Source: Izhakiella capsodis
GTDB lineage: Bacteria; Pseudomonadota; Gammaproteobacteria; Enterobacterales; Enterobacteriaceae
Direction of reading: 5' to 3'
NCBI RefSeq assembly: GCF_900115045.1
Contig: NZ_FOVC01000005.1
Location: 124,001-188,000 of the forward strand
DNA length: 64,000 nt
Part shown: one piece after another, positions 9,053-17,546 of the stretch
Layout: each line of letters opens with the position of its first letter
Numbering within the stretch: the stretch's first letter is position 1
Position numbers and translations under genes: made by a program
Notes under the pieces: generated by a model
What the model was told of the DNA's origin: nothing
Databases searched by the model: none
Seen by the model: the letters and a program-made list of their open reading frames with translations, nothing else

Positions 9053-9953
9053 TCATCTCTTGATGGGTGAATGAAGAACAAGTAGTTTGTGTTGTGGCCT
9101 GTTCCTGTCTGCAGGGAGGTCATTAATAAGTTTAATGCGGCTTTCAAACGGAGCATCAGAATGCATTTGGATATTCATCTCCTCGTCCTGGCGATGCATA
9201 TAGCGTCCGCTTAATTCTTATTACCTCTTTTACCCCATGGGCAGATGCATTTCGCATTTACTCAAGTAAAGCGGTAGTTTCAAATACGGTGTCACTATCA
9301 AATATCCAGCTGCATAAAAGTACCTCTGGCCAGGCGGTGAAGTACGCTATCGGTCAGAGGGCGTACTTCTCGTCGTGGCCTGTTCAATATGGCCAGACTG
9401 GTTTGTCCGTGAACACTGGTCATTACCCGGCGTCCTTCTGTAGGGTTTCCACACCAGTTTGCAAGTGCAATTTTATCTTCTGGAGTTCGGCAGATTCTTA
9501 TTGGCAATTATAATTTTGCTGCTAATAATTATCTCGTGAATATTGCTATTTTTTGTTACTTACGATTGCCAGGCTGAGGCGGATTTAACGATCATTTAGT
9601 TGCCTTAAGTTTCAGCCAGGGTTAACAATTCGTATTGCTCAGCATGCTGAGAATCTGCTATGGATGCACAAGCCTGGTTGCTAAATCTAGCAACCTGTCC
9701 GATTTAACCTGCCTAAGCACTCTATTCTAACCGGCCTGCCTACGCAGGCCATATACACAATACCTACATACACCGGAGATCTCTTCAAGCACGGCATTGC
9801 TCTCAGCATTCAGAGCGCCGTCAATACCGATTCACCAAACTCGTTGACAAGGACAGCCTATTTTTCATTTTCAGGCTTAGCTTCGAGTCTATGGAGCCTA
9901 GTGGTAGTTCTGCCACAGCCACGGAAGCCGGTAATGAGATTGACCCGCGTCAT
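9053..9953 (-). pseudogene. yeiR: Decayed YeiR (ZigA-type, COG0523) zinc GTPase
   Basis: Reading the minus strand from ATG 9953 gives 'MTRVNLITGFRGCGRTTTR', the YeiR start, but with a damaged Walker A (GFRGCGRTT instead of GFLGSGKTT). An in-frame TAG follows at codon 32. After frame changes, further blocks match YeiR in order: 'AVLVNEFGE', 'GIDGALNAESNAVLEEI', 'LRQVKSDRLL', 'IIIANKN', 'RTPEDKIALANW', 'FDSDTVFETTALLE' and 'SRIKLINDLPAD'. The remnant spans about 900 bases, nearly the whole gene, with several frameshifts and stops, and the family CxCC metal motif is altered. The position between mepS and efpL is where E. coli has yeiR. It is non-functional; loss is old, since indels and point changes are spread throughout. 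Confidence 0.85.
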
Positions 9954-10027
9954 AAAAAATCTCCTCAACATTAAAGCGTTCTGTTCATGCGCCGATACCC
10001 GATCCATAGTCTGATGAGGAACCGATC

Positions 10028-10339
10028 ATGAAATTGATTGCAATACGCATTCTGTGTACTGCACTTGCATTTGTTAACACCAATACGGTTTTAGCCAGCT
10101 CAGGTGAAATAGGTCACGGGATAATTCATTTTACTGGTTCAATCGTTGAGCCTGTTTGTGAAATTAGTCATACCGATACTCATATTTCCAGTCACTGCAT
10201 GCGTGATGGTAAAACGGCAGTCAAAACCGTAAGTATCGCGGCGGCTGATAGAACTCTCCCTGCGGAAACCGGTCAGGTCGAAACAACCTGGCTTAACCCC
10301 GAGCGCACTCTGGCGATTATGACCGTTAGTTATAATTAA
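10028..10339 (+). CDS. Small secreted type 1 pilin-like protein
   Basis: 103 residues with a signal peptide likely cleaved after Ala23 ('NTNTVLAS'). The mature protein begins with a pilin-type strand, 'GIIHFTGSIVEPVCEIS', with Cys44 and Cys57 positioned for a disulfide. It ends 'LAIMTVSYN', resembling the pilin C-terminal beta-strand with its penultimate aromatic. It is shorter than a normal pilin (about 160-180 residues), so the middle of the Ig-like fold is missing. There is no chaperone or usher gene nearby. 'tgagga' precedes the ATG. The function is unknown; it may be a solitary fimbrial-like protein, or a truncated pilin still read as an open frame. Confidence 0.65.
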   Translation: MKLIAIRILCTALAFVNTNTVLASSGEIGHGIIHFTGSIVEPVCEISHTDTHISSHCMRDGKTAVKTVSIAAADRTLPAETGQVETTWLNPERTLAIMTVSYN

Positions 10340-10346
10340 CTTCATA

Positions 10347-10379
10347 TTAAAAGCGGTAAATGCAATTACCGCTTTTAAT
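10347..10379. terminator. Bidirectional terminator between pilin-like gene and efpL
   Basis: 'TTAAAAGCGGTAA' and 'TTACCGCTTTTAA' form a long perfect stem around a short loop, with A- and T-runs on both sides, between two convergent genes. Confidence 0.8.
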
Positions 10380-10414
10380 TTAGTCATAGGATTATTCCGA
10401 TCCGACTCAAATGA

Positions 10415-10987
10415 TCAATCAGCACGCCCCATGTAACGACGCTCCGGAATATGAATTCGAATTTTATCACCATTGCTGAGATATTCAGGTACCTGAATAA
10501 CTAACCCGGTGCTCATACAGGCCGGTTTGGTTCGGGCACTCGCTGAGGCACCTTTGATACCCGGAGAGGTATCGATAATTTCCATATCTACAGTTTGTGG
10601 TAGCTCCAACGCCAATATTTGTCCGTCCATGGTTAAAACCTGAATACCCGAAATACCGCCTTCAGGGATAAAGAGTAGCTCGTCTATAATCTGGTCTTTT
10701 TTGAAGTGATAAGGCGTGTAATCTTCATCATCCATAAATACGTATTCGTCACCGTCAATATAGGAAAAGGTGACAGCCCGACGACTGAGTGAGATGGTGT
10801 CAAGAATATCATCACCTTTGAAACGCTCTTCGACCTTGAGGCCATTACGCACGTCGGTGAAACGCATTTTGTAAAGGGTTGCCGCACCACGAGCGCTGGG
10901 GCTTTGTATGTCGATATCTTTTACCAGCAACAGTTTGCCGTTATAGCTTATCGCCATGCCTTTTTTTATTTCGTTTGCTTTTGCCAT
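10415..10987 (-). CDS. efpL: Elongation factor P-like protein EfpL (YeiP)
   Basis: 190 residues from ATG 10987; the frame extends to 11068, but the family N-terminus 'MAKANEIKKGMAISYNGK' fixes the start. It has three beta-barrel domains of the EF-P fold, with the C-terminal 'RIHIPERRYMGRAD' typical of YeiP. The tip of domain I reads 'SPSARGAAT', with Arg in place of the Lys that is modified in EF-P, as in other YeiP proteins. It helps ribosomes that stall on certain proline-containing motifs. It lies in the E. coli order setB-efpL-yeiR. Confidence 0.95.
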   Translation of the reverse strand: MAKANEIKKGMAISYNGKLLLVKDIDIQSPSARGAATLYKMRFTDVRNGLKVEERFKGDDILDTISLSRRAVTFSYIDGDEYVFMDDEDYTPYHFKKDQIIDELLFIPEGGISGIQVLTMDGQILALELPQTVDMEIIDTSPGIKGASASARTKPACMSTGLVIQVPEYLSNGDKIRIHIPERRYMGRAD

Positions 10988-11162
10988 CTGGCAACTCTCC
11001 ATCGATTTAATCAGTGCCAGGTTACCCGCACCATTAGAATCAGGCAAGCGAAACAAAGCGCAGACCACGATTAATACGCCGGGATGACAGGCTGTTATTG
11101 ATTTGAGCTTATTACCAGTAATCGCGCCTCTGGCAAAGGCGACGAATAGAGCATCGTGATGT

Positions 11163-12347
11163 TCAGCTCTTGCGGATAAGCCACAGGCAGCCGAGGCTTA
11201 CCGCTGCCATCGCCAGCGTCAATAGAAAAACGCTGTGATAGCCCCACAGCTGGGCCGTCGCACCGGACACCAGGCCAGCAATTAGCCAGCCAACGCGGCT
11301 GGTATTGGTAAACAAGGTGGTGGCAGCTCCCGCCTGGCCCGGCATTAAATCCTGAAAGTAGAGCATACCCGTTGCCGCGACCAGCCCAATAAATAACGCA
11401 TTGAAAAACTGCAGTGACAGCAGCAACGTGGGTGAAGTGGTCAGCAAGATTCCGCTATAGAATATCACCGCTGCTGCCGCACTGATGCACAACTGACGCC
11501 GCTTGCTGAAACGAGCGGCGAAATAACCCGCAATCAGCATTACCGGAATTTCCAGCCCGGCCGCGAGGCCGATCATTTCACCGGCCAGCTTTTCATTCAG
11601 ATGCAATCCTTTAACAATGTACAACGGCATGGTTATAAGATAGCTGCTGTTAGCGCACCACATCAGAGTACAGGCGATAAAAAGTAACAGCGTATCGCGC
11701 CGGTTACGCCGTGGCGGCTGTAACTTATCATGCCTGGCGACAACGGTTTTGCGCATCGTCGGTAAAAAAAAATGCACCAGCAGAGCGCAGGCGACAAAGG
11801 CGACGGCTGCACAGATGTACATGGTTTTGAAACCAAAGCTGACTGAAAGCATAAAAGCAATCGGTGGACCGATGACCCAGGCAAGTGAAATTTGTGCCCG
11901 CATTACCGCGCTGAACATCGCCGCTTCACGTCCAGTTTTATCGGCATGTTCGCGTGCCAGCGCGAACATCTGCGGGTTAGCCGTAGAGCCGAAACCAGAC
12001 AGCAATGTTCCGATAATTATTAGCAAAAAATAACTGTGGCTCCAGGCGAAGAGCAGCGCACCTGCAGCTCCCAGCAAACAGCATTGCAGGATTAAAGTTT
12101 TACGATCACCGCGCCGATCAGAATAGGAGGCCAGAAGCTGACTGACAACGATGCCGGCCAGGGCGTTGATAGTAAAAAATAGTCCTATCAGCATCGGGCT
12201 GACGTGAATTTCACTGGAAAGATAGAGGCTCAGCGTGGGCGTTTGCAGCGCGCTGGCCACGCCGGAAAAGAAAGCAACCAGCAAAAAGGCGCTCGCCTGC
12301 AGATTCAGCAAACGGCGTATCAGCACGCCTGGAGTAGACATAATCAT
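11163..12347 (-). CDS. setB: SetB-type sugar efflux transporter (MFS)
   Basis: 394 residues with twelve membrane segments. Conserved SET-family blocks are present: 'GFGSTANPQMFALAREHADKT' region (about residues 119-138), 'RRNRRDTLLLF' and 'MLYFQDLMPGQAG'. SET proteins export glucose, lactose or IPTG-like sugars; SetB in E. coli is also linked to chromosome segregation. It lies divergently upstream of fruB, as in E. coli. A second in-frame ATG at 12341 could be the start. Confidence 0.9.
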   Translation of the reverse strand: MIMSTPGVLIRRLLNLQASAFLLVAFFSGVASALQTPTLSLYLSSEIHVSPMLIGLFFTINALAGIVVSQLLASYSDRRGDRKTLILQCCLLGAAGALLFAWSHSYFLLIIIGTLLSGFGSTANPQMFALAREHADKTGREAAMFSAVMRAQISLAWVIGPPIAFMLSVSFGFKTMYICAAVAFVACALLVHFFLPTMRKTVVARHDKLQPPRRNRRDTLLLFIACTLMWCANSSYLITMPLYIVKGLHLNEKLAGEMIGLAAGLEIPVMLIAGYFAARFSKRRQLCISAAAAVIFYSGILLTTSPTLLLSLQFFNALFIGLVAATGMLYFQDLMPGQAGAATTLFTNTSRVGWLIAGLVSGATAQLWGYHSVFLLTLAMAAVSLGCLWLIRKS

Positions 12348-12641
12348 TACTTCATCTAAATAAGGACGGCAAAATTTTACTATTAAGGACGCTAATTAAC
12401 AGTGCTCTCCGGCGTTTAATTTATCTGCCTGAGCCATACCGCACTAATTGTTCTGCCTGCACTGCAAGTATTCTTCAATTTTTGTATTTATCTTTAATCA
12501 GGGCTTCAGCAATGCGTCAGCTCAATCTTGTTACGAAGGTATGTATTCGTTCCCGTCGCGATAAAGTGTGCGTAGCATCAAAAATTTATTATCTGATCTT
12601 CACTAATACTTGCCATCAGGAGTGATTCACTTCAAATTGAT

Positions 12642-12653
12642 TGAAACGTTTCA
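12642..12653. promoter_or_regulatory. Cra (FruR) operator 1 upstream of fruB
   Basis: The perfect palindrome TGAAACGTTTCA matches the core of the Cra consensus (TGAAWCSNTHHW). It lies about 90 bases before fruB in the 396-base setB-fruB interval. E. coli fruB has two such sites; Cra represses the operon until fructose-1-phosphate binds it. Confidence 0.85.
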
Positions 12654-12710
12654 GCATGACGTTGGTTCAGCTTTGCCGCGGCAGATAGCATGTCAATTTT
12701 GCCAGTTAGC

Positions 12711-12722
12711 TGAAACGATTCA
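12711..12722 (+). promoter_or_regulatory. Cra (FruR) operator 2 upstream of fruB
   Basis: TGAAACGATTCA, preceded by GC, matches the Cra consensus. It lies 21 bases before the fruB start, next to the ribosome site 'ggagagga'. Together with the site at 12642 it reproduces the two-operator arrangement known from E. coli. Confidence 0.85.
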
Positions 12723-12743
12723 AATATGGTGGAGAGGAGAACT

Positions 12744-13877
12744 ATGTTCCAGCTTGATCTCAGTGCGGTTCACATCGGCGCCGCAGCCAGTAATAAAGAG
12801 CAGGCCATCCAGCAGGTTGCCGGTGCGTTAGTTGACGCAGGCAACGTAGCTGAAGGTTATATCGAGGGCATGCTGGCGCGTGAACAGCAAACCTCAACCT
12901 ACCTTGGTAACGGTATTGCTATCCCTCATGGTACGACAGACACCCGTGACAAGGTGCTAAAAACCGGCGTACAGGTTTTCCAGTTCCCACAAGGTATTGA
13001 TTGGGGAGAAGGGCAAAAAGCGTTCATTGTCATTGGTATTGCCGCAAAATCTGATGAACACCTGGCGCTTTTACGACAGCTGACGCACGTCCTCAGCGAT
13101 GAAAGCGTGGCTGAAAAATTGCGTAAAACCGACTCAGCAGAAGAGTTGAGGGCGCAGTTGATGGGGGAAAGGCAACCGGTTGAATTTCGCTTCGACGCCT
13201 CGCTGATTGCTACTGAGGTTGCTGCTGAAGACTTAATCACGCTGCAGGCGCTCAACGCCGGACGCCTGCAAAAGGCCGGCGCTGTGGATGCTGAATTTAT
13301 CAGCCAGACGATTGGCCGTTCCCCTCTCAACCTCGGGCAGGGTATCTGGCTCAACGACAGCATCAGCGGGAACCTGAGCAGTGCAGTGGCGATCAGCCGT
13401 GCAGCTGTGCCTTTTGACGTTGAAGGGGAAAAAGCTGCGCTGTTGATTACCGTTGCCATTACCGACGACGCTCCGCACAAGGTGTTAAATCATCTGAGTC
13501 AATTATTAACGCAGCAGAAGGGTGACCAACTGCTGCATGCCGATGCGGCAGAGATAATCGCGTTGCTTACCGGGAGTGTGATCCATGATGAACAGGCGTT
13601 GACCGCTGATTTTACCATACGCAATGAGCACGGACTGCACGCCCGTCCTGGCACTGCGCTGGTAAGCGTTATCAAACAGTTTGATTGTGATGTCACTATT
13701 ACCAACCTGGATGGCAGCGGCAAGCCCGCTAACGGACGTAGCCTGATGAAAGTAGTTGCTCTCGGTGTCAAAAAAGGACACCGCCTGCGTTTCAGCGTCA
13801 GTGGGCCTGACAGCCGCCAGGCACTGGATGCGATTGAAGAAGCCATCATGAGTGGCCTCGGGGAGGGGGCAGCATGA
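12744..13877 (+). CDS. fruB: Fructose PTS EIIA-HPr fusion protein (FPr, FruB)
   Basis: 377 residues. The start at ATG 12744 ('MFQLDLSAVHIG') has a strong 'ggagaggaga' site. Domains in order are EIIA (about 1-140, active His in 'GIAIPHGTTD'), a middle domain, and a C-terminal HPr domain (about 285-377, active His in 'NEHGLHARPGT'). It passes phosphate from EI to the FruA EIIB domain, replacing general HPr. The stop overlaps the fruK start (ATGA), showing translational coupling. Confidence 0.96.
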   Translation: MFQLDLSAVHIGAAASNKEQAIQQVAGALVDAGNVAEGYIEGMLAREQQTSTYLGNGIAIPHGTTDTRDKVLKTGVQVFQFPQGIDWGEGQKAFIVIGIAAKSDEHLALLRQLTHVLSDESVAEKLRKTDSAEELRAQLMGERQPVEFRFDASLIATEVAAEDLITLQALNAGRLQKAGAVDAEFISQTIGRSPLNLGQGIWLNDSISGNLSSAVAISRAAVPFDVEGEKAALLITVAITDDAPHKVLNHLSQLLTQQKGDQLLHADAAEIIALLTGSVIHDEQALTADFTIRNEHGLHARPGTALVSVIKQFDCDVTITNLDGSGKPANGRSLMKVVALGVKKGHRLRFSVSGPDSRQALDAIEEAIMSGLGEGAA

Positions 13878-14812
13878 GCAGACGCGTAGCGACTATTACC
13901 CTTAATCCAGCCTATGATCTTGTCGGTTATTGTGGCGAAATTGAGCGTGGGGAAGTGAACCTGGTAAAAACCACAGGGCTGCACGCCGCAGGTAAAGGAA
14001 TAAACGTTGCCAAAGTCCTGAAGGATCTGGGGATTGACGTCACTGTTGGTGGATTCCTCGGCCGGGAAAATCAGGATGGATTTCAACAGCTGTTCAGTGA
14101 GCTGGGTATTGCTAACCGCTTTCAGGTGGTCCCGGGCCGCACGCGTATAAACGTTAAGCTGACCGAAAAAGATGGTGAGGTAACCGACCTAAATTTTTCA
14201 GGCTTCGATGTGAGCGCGATGGATTGGGAGCGTTTTACCACAGACTCGCTGGCCTGGCTTGGCCAGTTTGATATGGTGTGCGTCAGCGGCAGTCTGCCGG
14301 CAGGTGTCAGCCCTCAGGCGTTCACCCATTGGATGACGCAATTGCGGATGCAGTGCCCGTGCATCATTTTTGATAGCAGCCGTGAGGCGCTGGTTGCAGG
14401 ACTTAAAGCCGCACCCTGGTTGGTAAAACCTAATCGCCGCGAACTGGAAGTGTGGGCGGGGCGCAAGCTGCCGACGCTTGAAGATGTCATCGACGCTGCC
14501 CATCAGCTACGTGAACAGGGGATTGCCCACGTAGTCATTTCGCTCGGCGCAGAAGGCGCCTTGTGGGTTAACGCTTCCGGCGAATGGATAGCGAAACCGC
14601 CGGCCTGTGAGGTGGTCAGCACCGTCGGTGCCGGAGATTCAATGGTTGGCGGCCTGATTTATGGCTTGTTAATGCGTGAATCCAGTGAGCACACGCTGCG
14701 TCTTGCGACCGGTGTGGCCGCACTGGCGGTCAGTCAGAGCAGTGTTGGCATCACCGATCGACCTCAGCTAGCCGCCATGATGGCGCGTGTTGAGCTGAAA
14801 CCCATTCACTGA
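13874..14812 (+). CDS. fruK: 1-phosphofructokinase
   Basis: 312 residues of the PfkB sugar kinase family. The N-terminal PfkB signature lies around 'HAAGKGINVAKVLKDLG' (about 36-52). The C-terminal signature 'VSTVGAGDSMVGG' (about 249-261) contains the catalytic Asp of the GAGD motif. It phosphorylates fructose-1-phosphate to fructose-1,6-bisphosphate. It is the middle gene of fruBKA, overlapping fruB by four bases and 16 bases before fruA. Confidence 0.96.
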   Translation: MSRRVATITLNPAYDLVGYCGEIERGEVNLVKTTGLHAAGKGINVAKVLKDLGIDVTVGGFLGRENQDGFQQLFSELGIANRFQVVPGRTRINVKLTEKDGEVTDLNFSGFDVSAMDWERFTTDSLAWLGQFDMVCVSGSLPAGVSPQAFTHWMTQLRMQCPCIIFDSSREALVAGLKAAPWLVKPNRRELEVWAGRKLPTLEDVIDAAHQLREQGIAHVVISLGAEGALWVNASGEWIAKPPACEVVSTVGAGDSMVGGLIYGLLMRESSEHTLRLATGVAALAVSQSSVGITDRPQLAAMMARVELKPIH

Positions 14813-14828
14813 CAGCAGGAGAGGTATG

Positions 14829-16529
14829 ATGAAAACGCTGCTGATAATTGATTCTCAGCTAGGAGTGGCCACGGGCTACCTGGCAAAACAGCTTGCCAGC
14901 GGAGCAGCCGCACAAGCAGGTATAACGCTGACAGAAGAGCTCAGCGAAGCACAACAGGTGATCGTGATTGGTGAGCAGGTACCCGATCGCGAGGAGCTTG
15001 AAGGCAAACCGCTTTATATCGTCGGGGTCGAAAAAATGCTGCGTCAGCCGAAAGAAGAGCTGGCGAAGGCGCAGCAAGCGGCTAAGCCCTGGCAGCGACC
15101 GGCATCGATGAGCGCCAGCAGCAGCGGCACGGCCAAACGCATCGTCGCTGTGACTGCCTGTCCTACCGGCGTAGCACACACCTTTATGGCAGCTGAGGCA
15201 ATTGAAACGGAAGCTAAAAAGCGCGGTTGGTGGTGTAAAGTCGAAACCCGTGGATCAGTGGGGGCGGGTAATGCCATCACCGCGGAAGAAATTGCTCAGG
15301 CTGATTTGGTGATCGTTGCAGCGGATATAGAAGTTGACCTGGCGAAGTTTGCCGGTAAACCCATGTATCGCACCAGCACCGGCATGGCCCTGAAAAAAAC
15401 GGCACAGGTACTGGACTCGGCACAGCGTGAAGCCACGCCCTGGCAGCCACAGGGCGGAACCAGCACCAGCCCGGGCGGAGAAAAAACGCAAAAATCCGGA
15501 CCCTACCGCCATTTGCTGACCGGCGTATCTTATATGCTGCCGATGGTGGTTGCGGGCGGCCTGTGCATTGCGCTGTCCTTCGCTTTCGGTATCACCGCGT
15601 TCAAGGAGCCGGGAACGTTGGCGGCTGCCTTAATGGAAATTGGTGGTAACAGCGCCTTCAAGTTGATGGTGCCGGTGCTGGCTGGTTTTATTGCATTTTC
15701 CATCGCAGACCGTCCGGGTCTGACGCCTGGTTTGATTGGTGGCCTGCTGGCGACCACTATTAACGCCGGATTCCTCGGTGGCATCATTGCCGGGTTTATT
15801 GCCGGATATACCGCCAGGTTGCTCAGCAGCAGACTTAAACTGCCGCAAAGCATGGAGGCGTTGAAGCCAATACTTATTATCCCGCTGGTTGCCAGTTTAA
15901 TTACCGGACTGCTGATGATTTACGTGGTAGGTACGCCTGTGGCCGGCATCATGACCTGGCTGACTCACTGGCTGGCGGATATGGGTACGGCGAATGCGGT
16001 ATTACTGGGCGCTATCCTTGGCGGCATGATGTGTACCGATATGGGTGGCCCGGTAAACAAGGTTGCTTATGCTTTTGGCGTTGGCCTATTGAGCTCACAA
16101 ACCTATGGTCCAATGGCGGCGATTATGGGCGCAGGCATGGTACCACCGCTGGCAATGGGTCTGGCAACGCTGGTTGCACGCAGTAAATTTAACAAAAATC
16201 AGCAGGAGGGTGGCAAAGCGTCTCTGGTGCTTGGGCTGTGCTTCATTACTGAAGGGGCAATTCCGTTTGCCGCGCGCGATCCCATGCGGGTACTGCCATG
16301 CTGCATCGTTGGCGGTGCGATTACTGGCGCCATCTCTATGTACGTAGGCGCCCGTCTGATGGCACCGCATGGTGGTTTGTTCGTGCTGCTTATTCCCGGT
16401 GCGATAACACCCGTTGTTGGCTACCTGATAGCGATTATTGTCGGTACGCTGGTGGCGGGTTTGGGATATGCGATACTCAAACGTCCTGAGGCGGAGACTC
16501 CCGCGACATCTGCCATCGTTCAGGGATAA
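14829..16529 (+). CDS. fruA: Fructose PTS transporter EIIB'BC (FruA)
   Basis: 566 residues from the second of two adjacent ATGs, which is better spaced from 'aggag' and matches 'MKTLLIID'; the alternative start is 14826. A degenerate EIIB' domain (about 1-100) precedes the active EIIB domain with the phosphorylated Cys in 'VTACPTGVAHTF'. The EIIC membrane domain follows from about residue 230 ('HLLTGVSYMLPMVVAGG'). It imports fructose and converts it to fructose-1-phosphate at the inner membrane. It is the last gene of the operon, with a terminator directly after. Confidence 0.96.
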   Translation: MKTLLIIDSQLGVATGYLAKQLASGAAAQAGITLTEELSEAQQVIVIGEQVPDREELEGKPLYIVGVEKMLRQPKEELAKAQQAAKPWQRPASMSASSSGTAKRIVAVTACPTGVAHTFMAAEAIETEAKKRGWWCKVETRGSVGAGNAITAEEIAQADLVIVAADIEVDLAKFAGKPMYRTSTGMALKKTAQVLDSAQREATPWQPQGGTSTSPGGEKTQKSGPYRHLLTGVSYMLPMVVAGGLCIALSFAFGITAFKEPGTLAAALMEIGGNSAFKLMVPVLAGFIAFSIADRPGLTPGLIGGLLATTINAGFLGGIIAGFIAGYTARLLSSRLKLPQSMEALKPILIIPLVASLITGLLMIYVVGTPVAGIMTWLTHWLADMGTANAVLLGAILGGMMCTDMGGPVNKVAYAFGVGLLSSQTYGPMAAIMGAGMVPPLAMGLATLVARSKFNKNQQEGGKASLVLGLCFITEGAIPFAARDPMRVLPCCIVGGAITGAISMYVGARLMAPHGGLFVLLIPGAITPVVGYLIAIIVGTLVAGLGYAILKRPEAETPATSAIVQG

Positions 16530-16539
16530 TCAGTGGATA

Positions 16540-16572
16540 AACGAAGGCTTTCCGTGAGGGAGCCTTCGTTTT
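16540..16572 (+). terminator. Intrinsic terminator of fruBKA
   Basis: Stem ACGAAGGCT pairs with AGCCTTCGT around an 11-13 base loop and is followed by TTTT, eleven bases after the fruA stop. Confidence 0.8.
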
Positions 16573-16641
16573 ATCGCAATCTCTTTATATCGCCGCTTCG
16601 GTCAGTACCACTTCAGGCCCGGCTAATGGCTCCCCGGATAT

Positions 16642-17487
16642 TCAGCTGTATTGCTGGCTTTTTAACCAGACTATTTCATCTTTCCAGATATCGGAATTTA
16701 CCGTTTCCAGAATAAGCGGAATACCATCAAAACGGGGATCTTTAATTATCCAGCTAAATGCCGCTTTGCCGATATTGCCCTGACCGAGGCTTTCATGGCG
16801 ATCAACCCGGCTTTTAAAGGTGCTTTTGGCGTCGTTGAGGTGCATTCCTCGCAGGTAGTTAAAGCCCACCTGCTCTTCGAAGGTTGCGAAGGTTGCCGCG
16901 CAGGTCTCCTCGCTACGCAAGTCATAGCCAGCGGCGAAGGCGTGGCAGGTATCAATGCAGACGCCGACGCGAGATTTATCTTCGACATGTTCGATGATGG
17001 CTGCCAGATGACAAAAATCAAAGCCCAGATTGCTGCCCTGACCGGCGGTATTCTCAATCACTGCGGTCACGCCCTGCGTTTTATCCAGCGCGATATTAAT
17101 CGATTCAGCAATTAGCTTCAGGCAAGTTTCTTCTTTAATTTGGTGCAGATGGCTGCCGGGATGAAAGTTAAGCAGGCTCAGACCCAACTGCTGGCAACGC
17201 TGCATTTCATCGATAAAAGCCTCGCGTGACTTCTCCAGTGCCCCACTGACCGGGTGACCAAGATTGATCAGATAGCTGTCATGAGGAAGTATCTGTGCGC
17301 TGGTAAAATGATACTCCTCACAAGCCGCACGAAAAGCGCTGATCGTTTTCTCACTCAAAGGCGCAGCGTGCCACTGACGCTGATTTTTCGTGAACAGGGC
17401 GAAAGACGTCGCCTCGAGCGCATGTGCGCGCATTACCGCCTGATCTACACCGCCTGCGGCACTGACGTGCGCGCCGATATATTTCAT
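16642..17487 (-). CDS. nfo: Endonuclease IV (AP endonuclease)
   Basis: 281 residues from ATG 17487 with 'ggaggg' upstream; the frame extends to 17535 without support. AP-endonuclease family 2 signatures are present: 'NFHPGSHL', 'VIENTAGQGSNLG', 'VCIDTCHAFAAGYDL' and 'HLNDAKSTFKSRVDRHESLG', which carry the His, Glu and Asp ligands of the three zinc ions. It cuts 5' of abasic sites in base excision repair. It is convergent with fruA and next to yeiH, as in E. coli. Confidence 0.96.
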   Translation of the reverse strand: MKYIGAHVSAAGGVDQAVMRAHALEATSFALFTKNQRQWHAAPLSEKTISAFRAACEEYHFTSAQILPHDSYLINLGHPVSGALEKSREAFIDEMQRCQQLGLSLLNFHPGSHLHQIKEETCLKLIAESINIALDKTQGVTAVIENTAGQGSNLGFDFCHLAAIIEHVEDKSRVGVCIDTCHAFAAGYDLRSEETCAATFATFEEQVGFNYLRGMHLNDAKSTFKSRVDRHESLGQGNIGKAAFSWIIKDPRFDGIPLILETVNSDIWKDEIVWLKSQQYS

Positions 17488-17546
17488 GCCTGCCCTCCAG
17501 TTAATTGGCCGTTTAGCAATCAAAACCGTCATCATAACGCAAGAAC

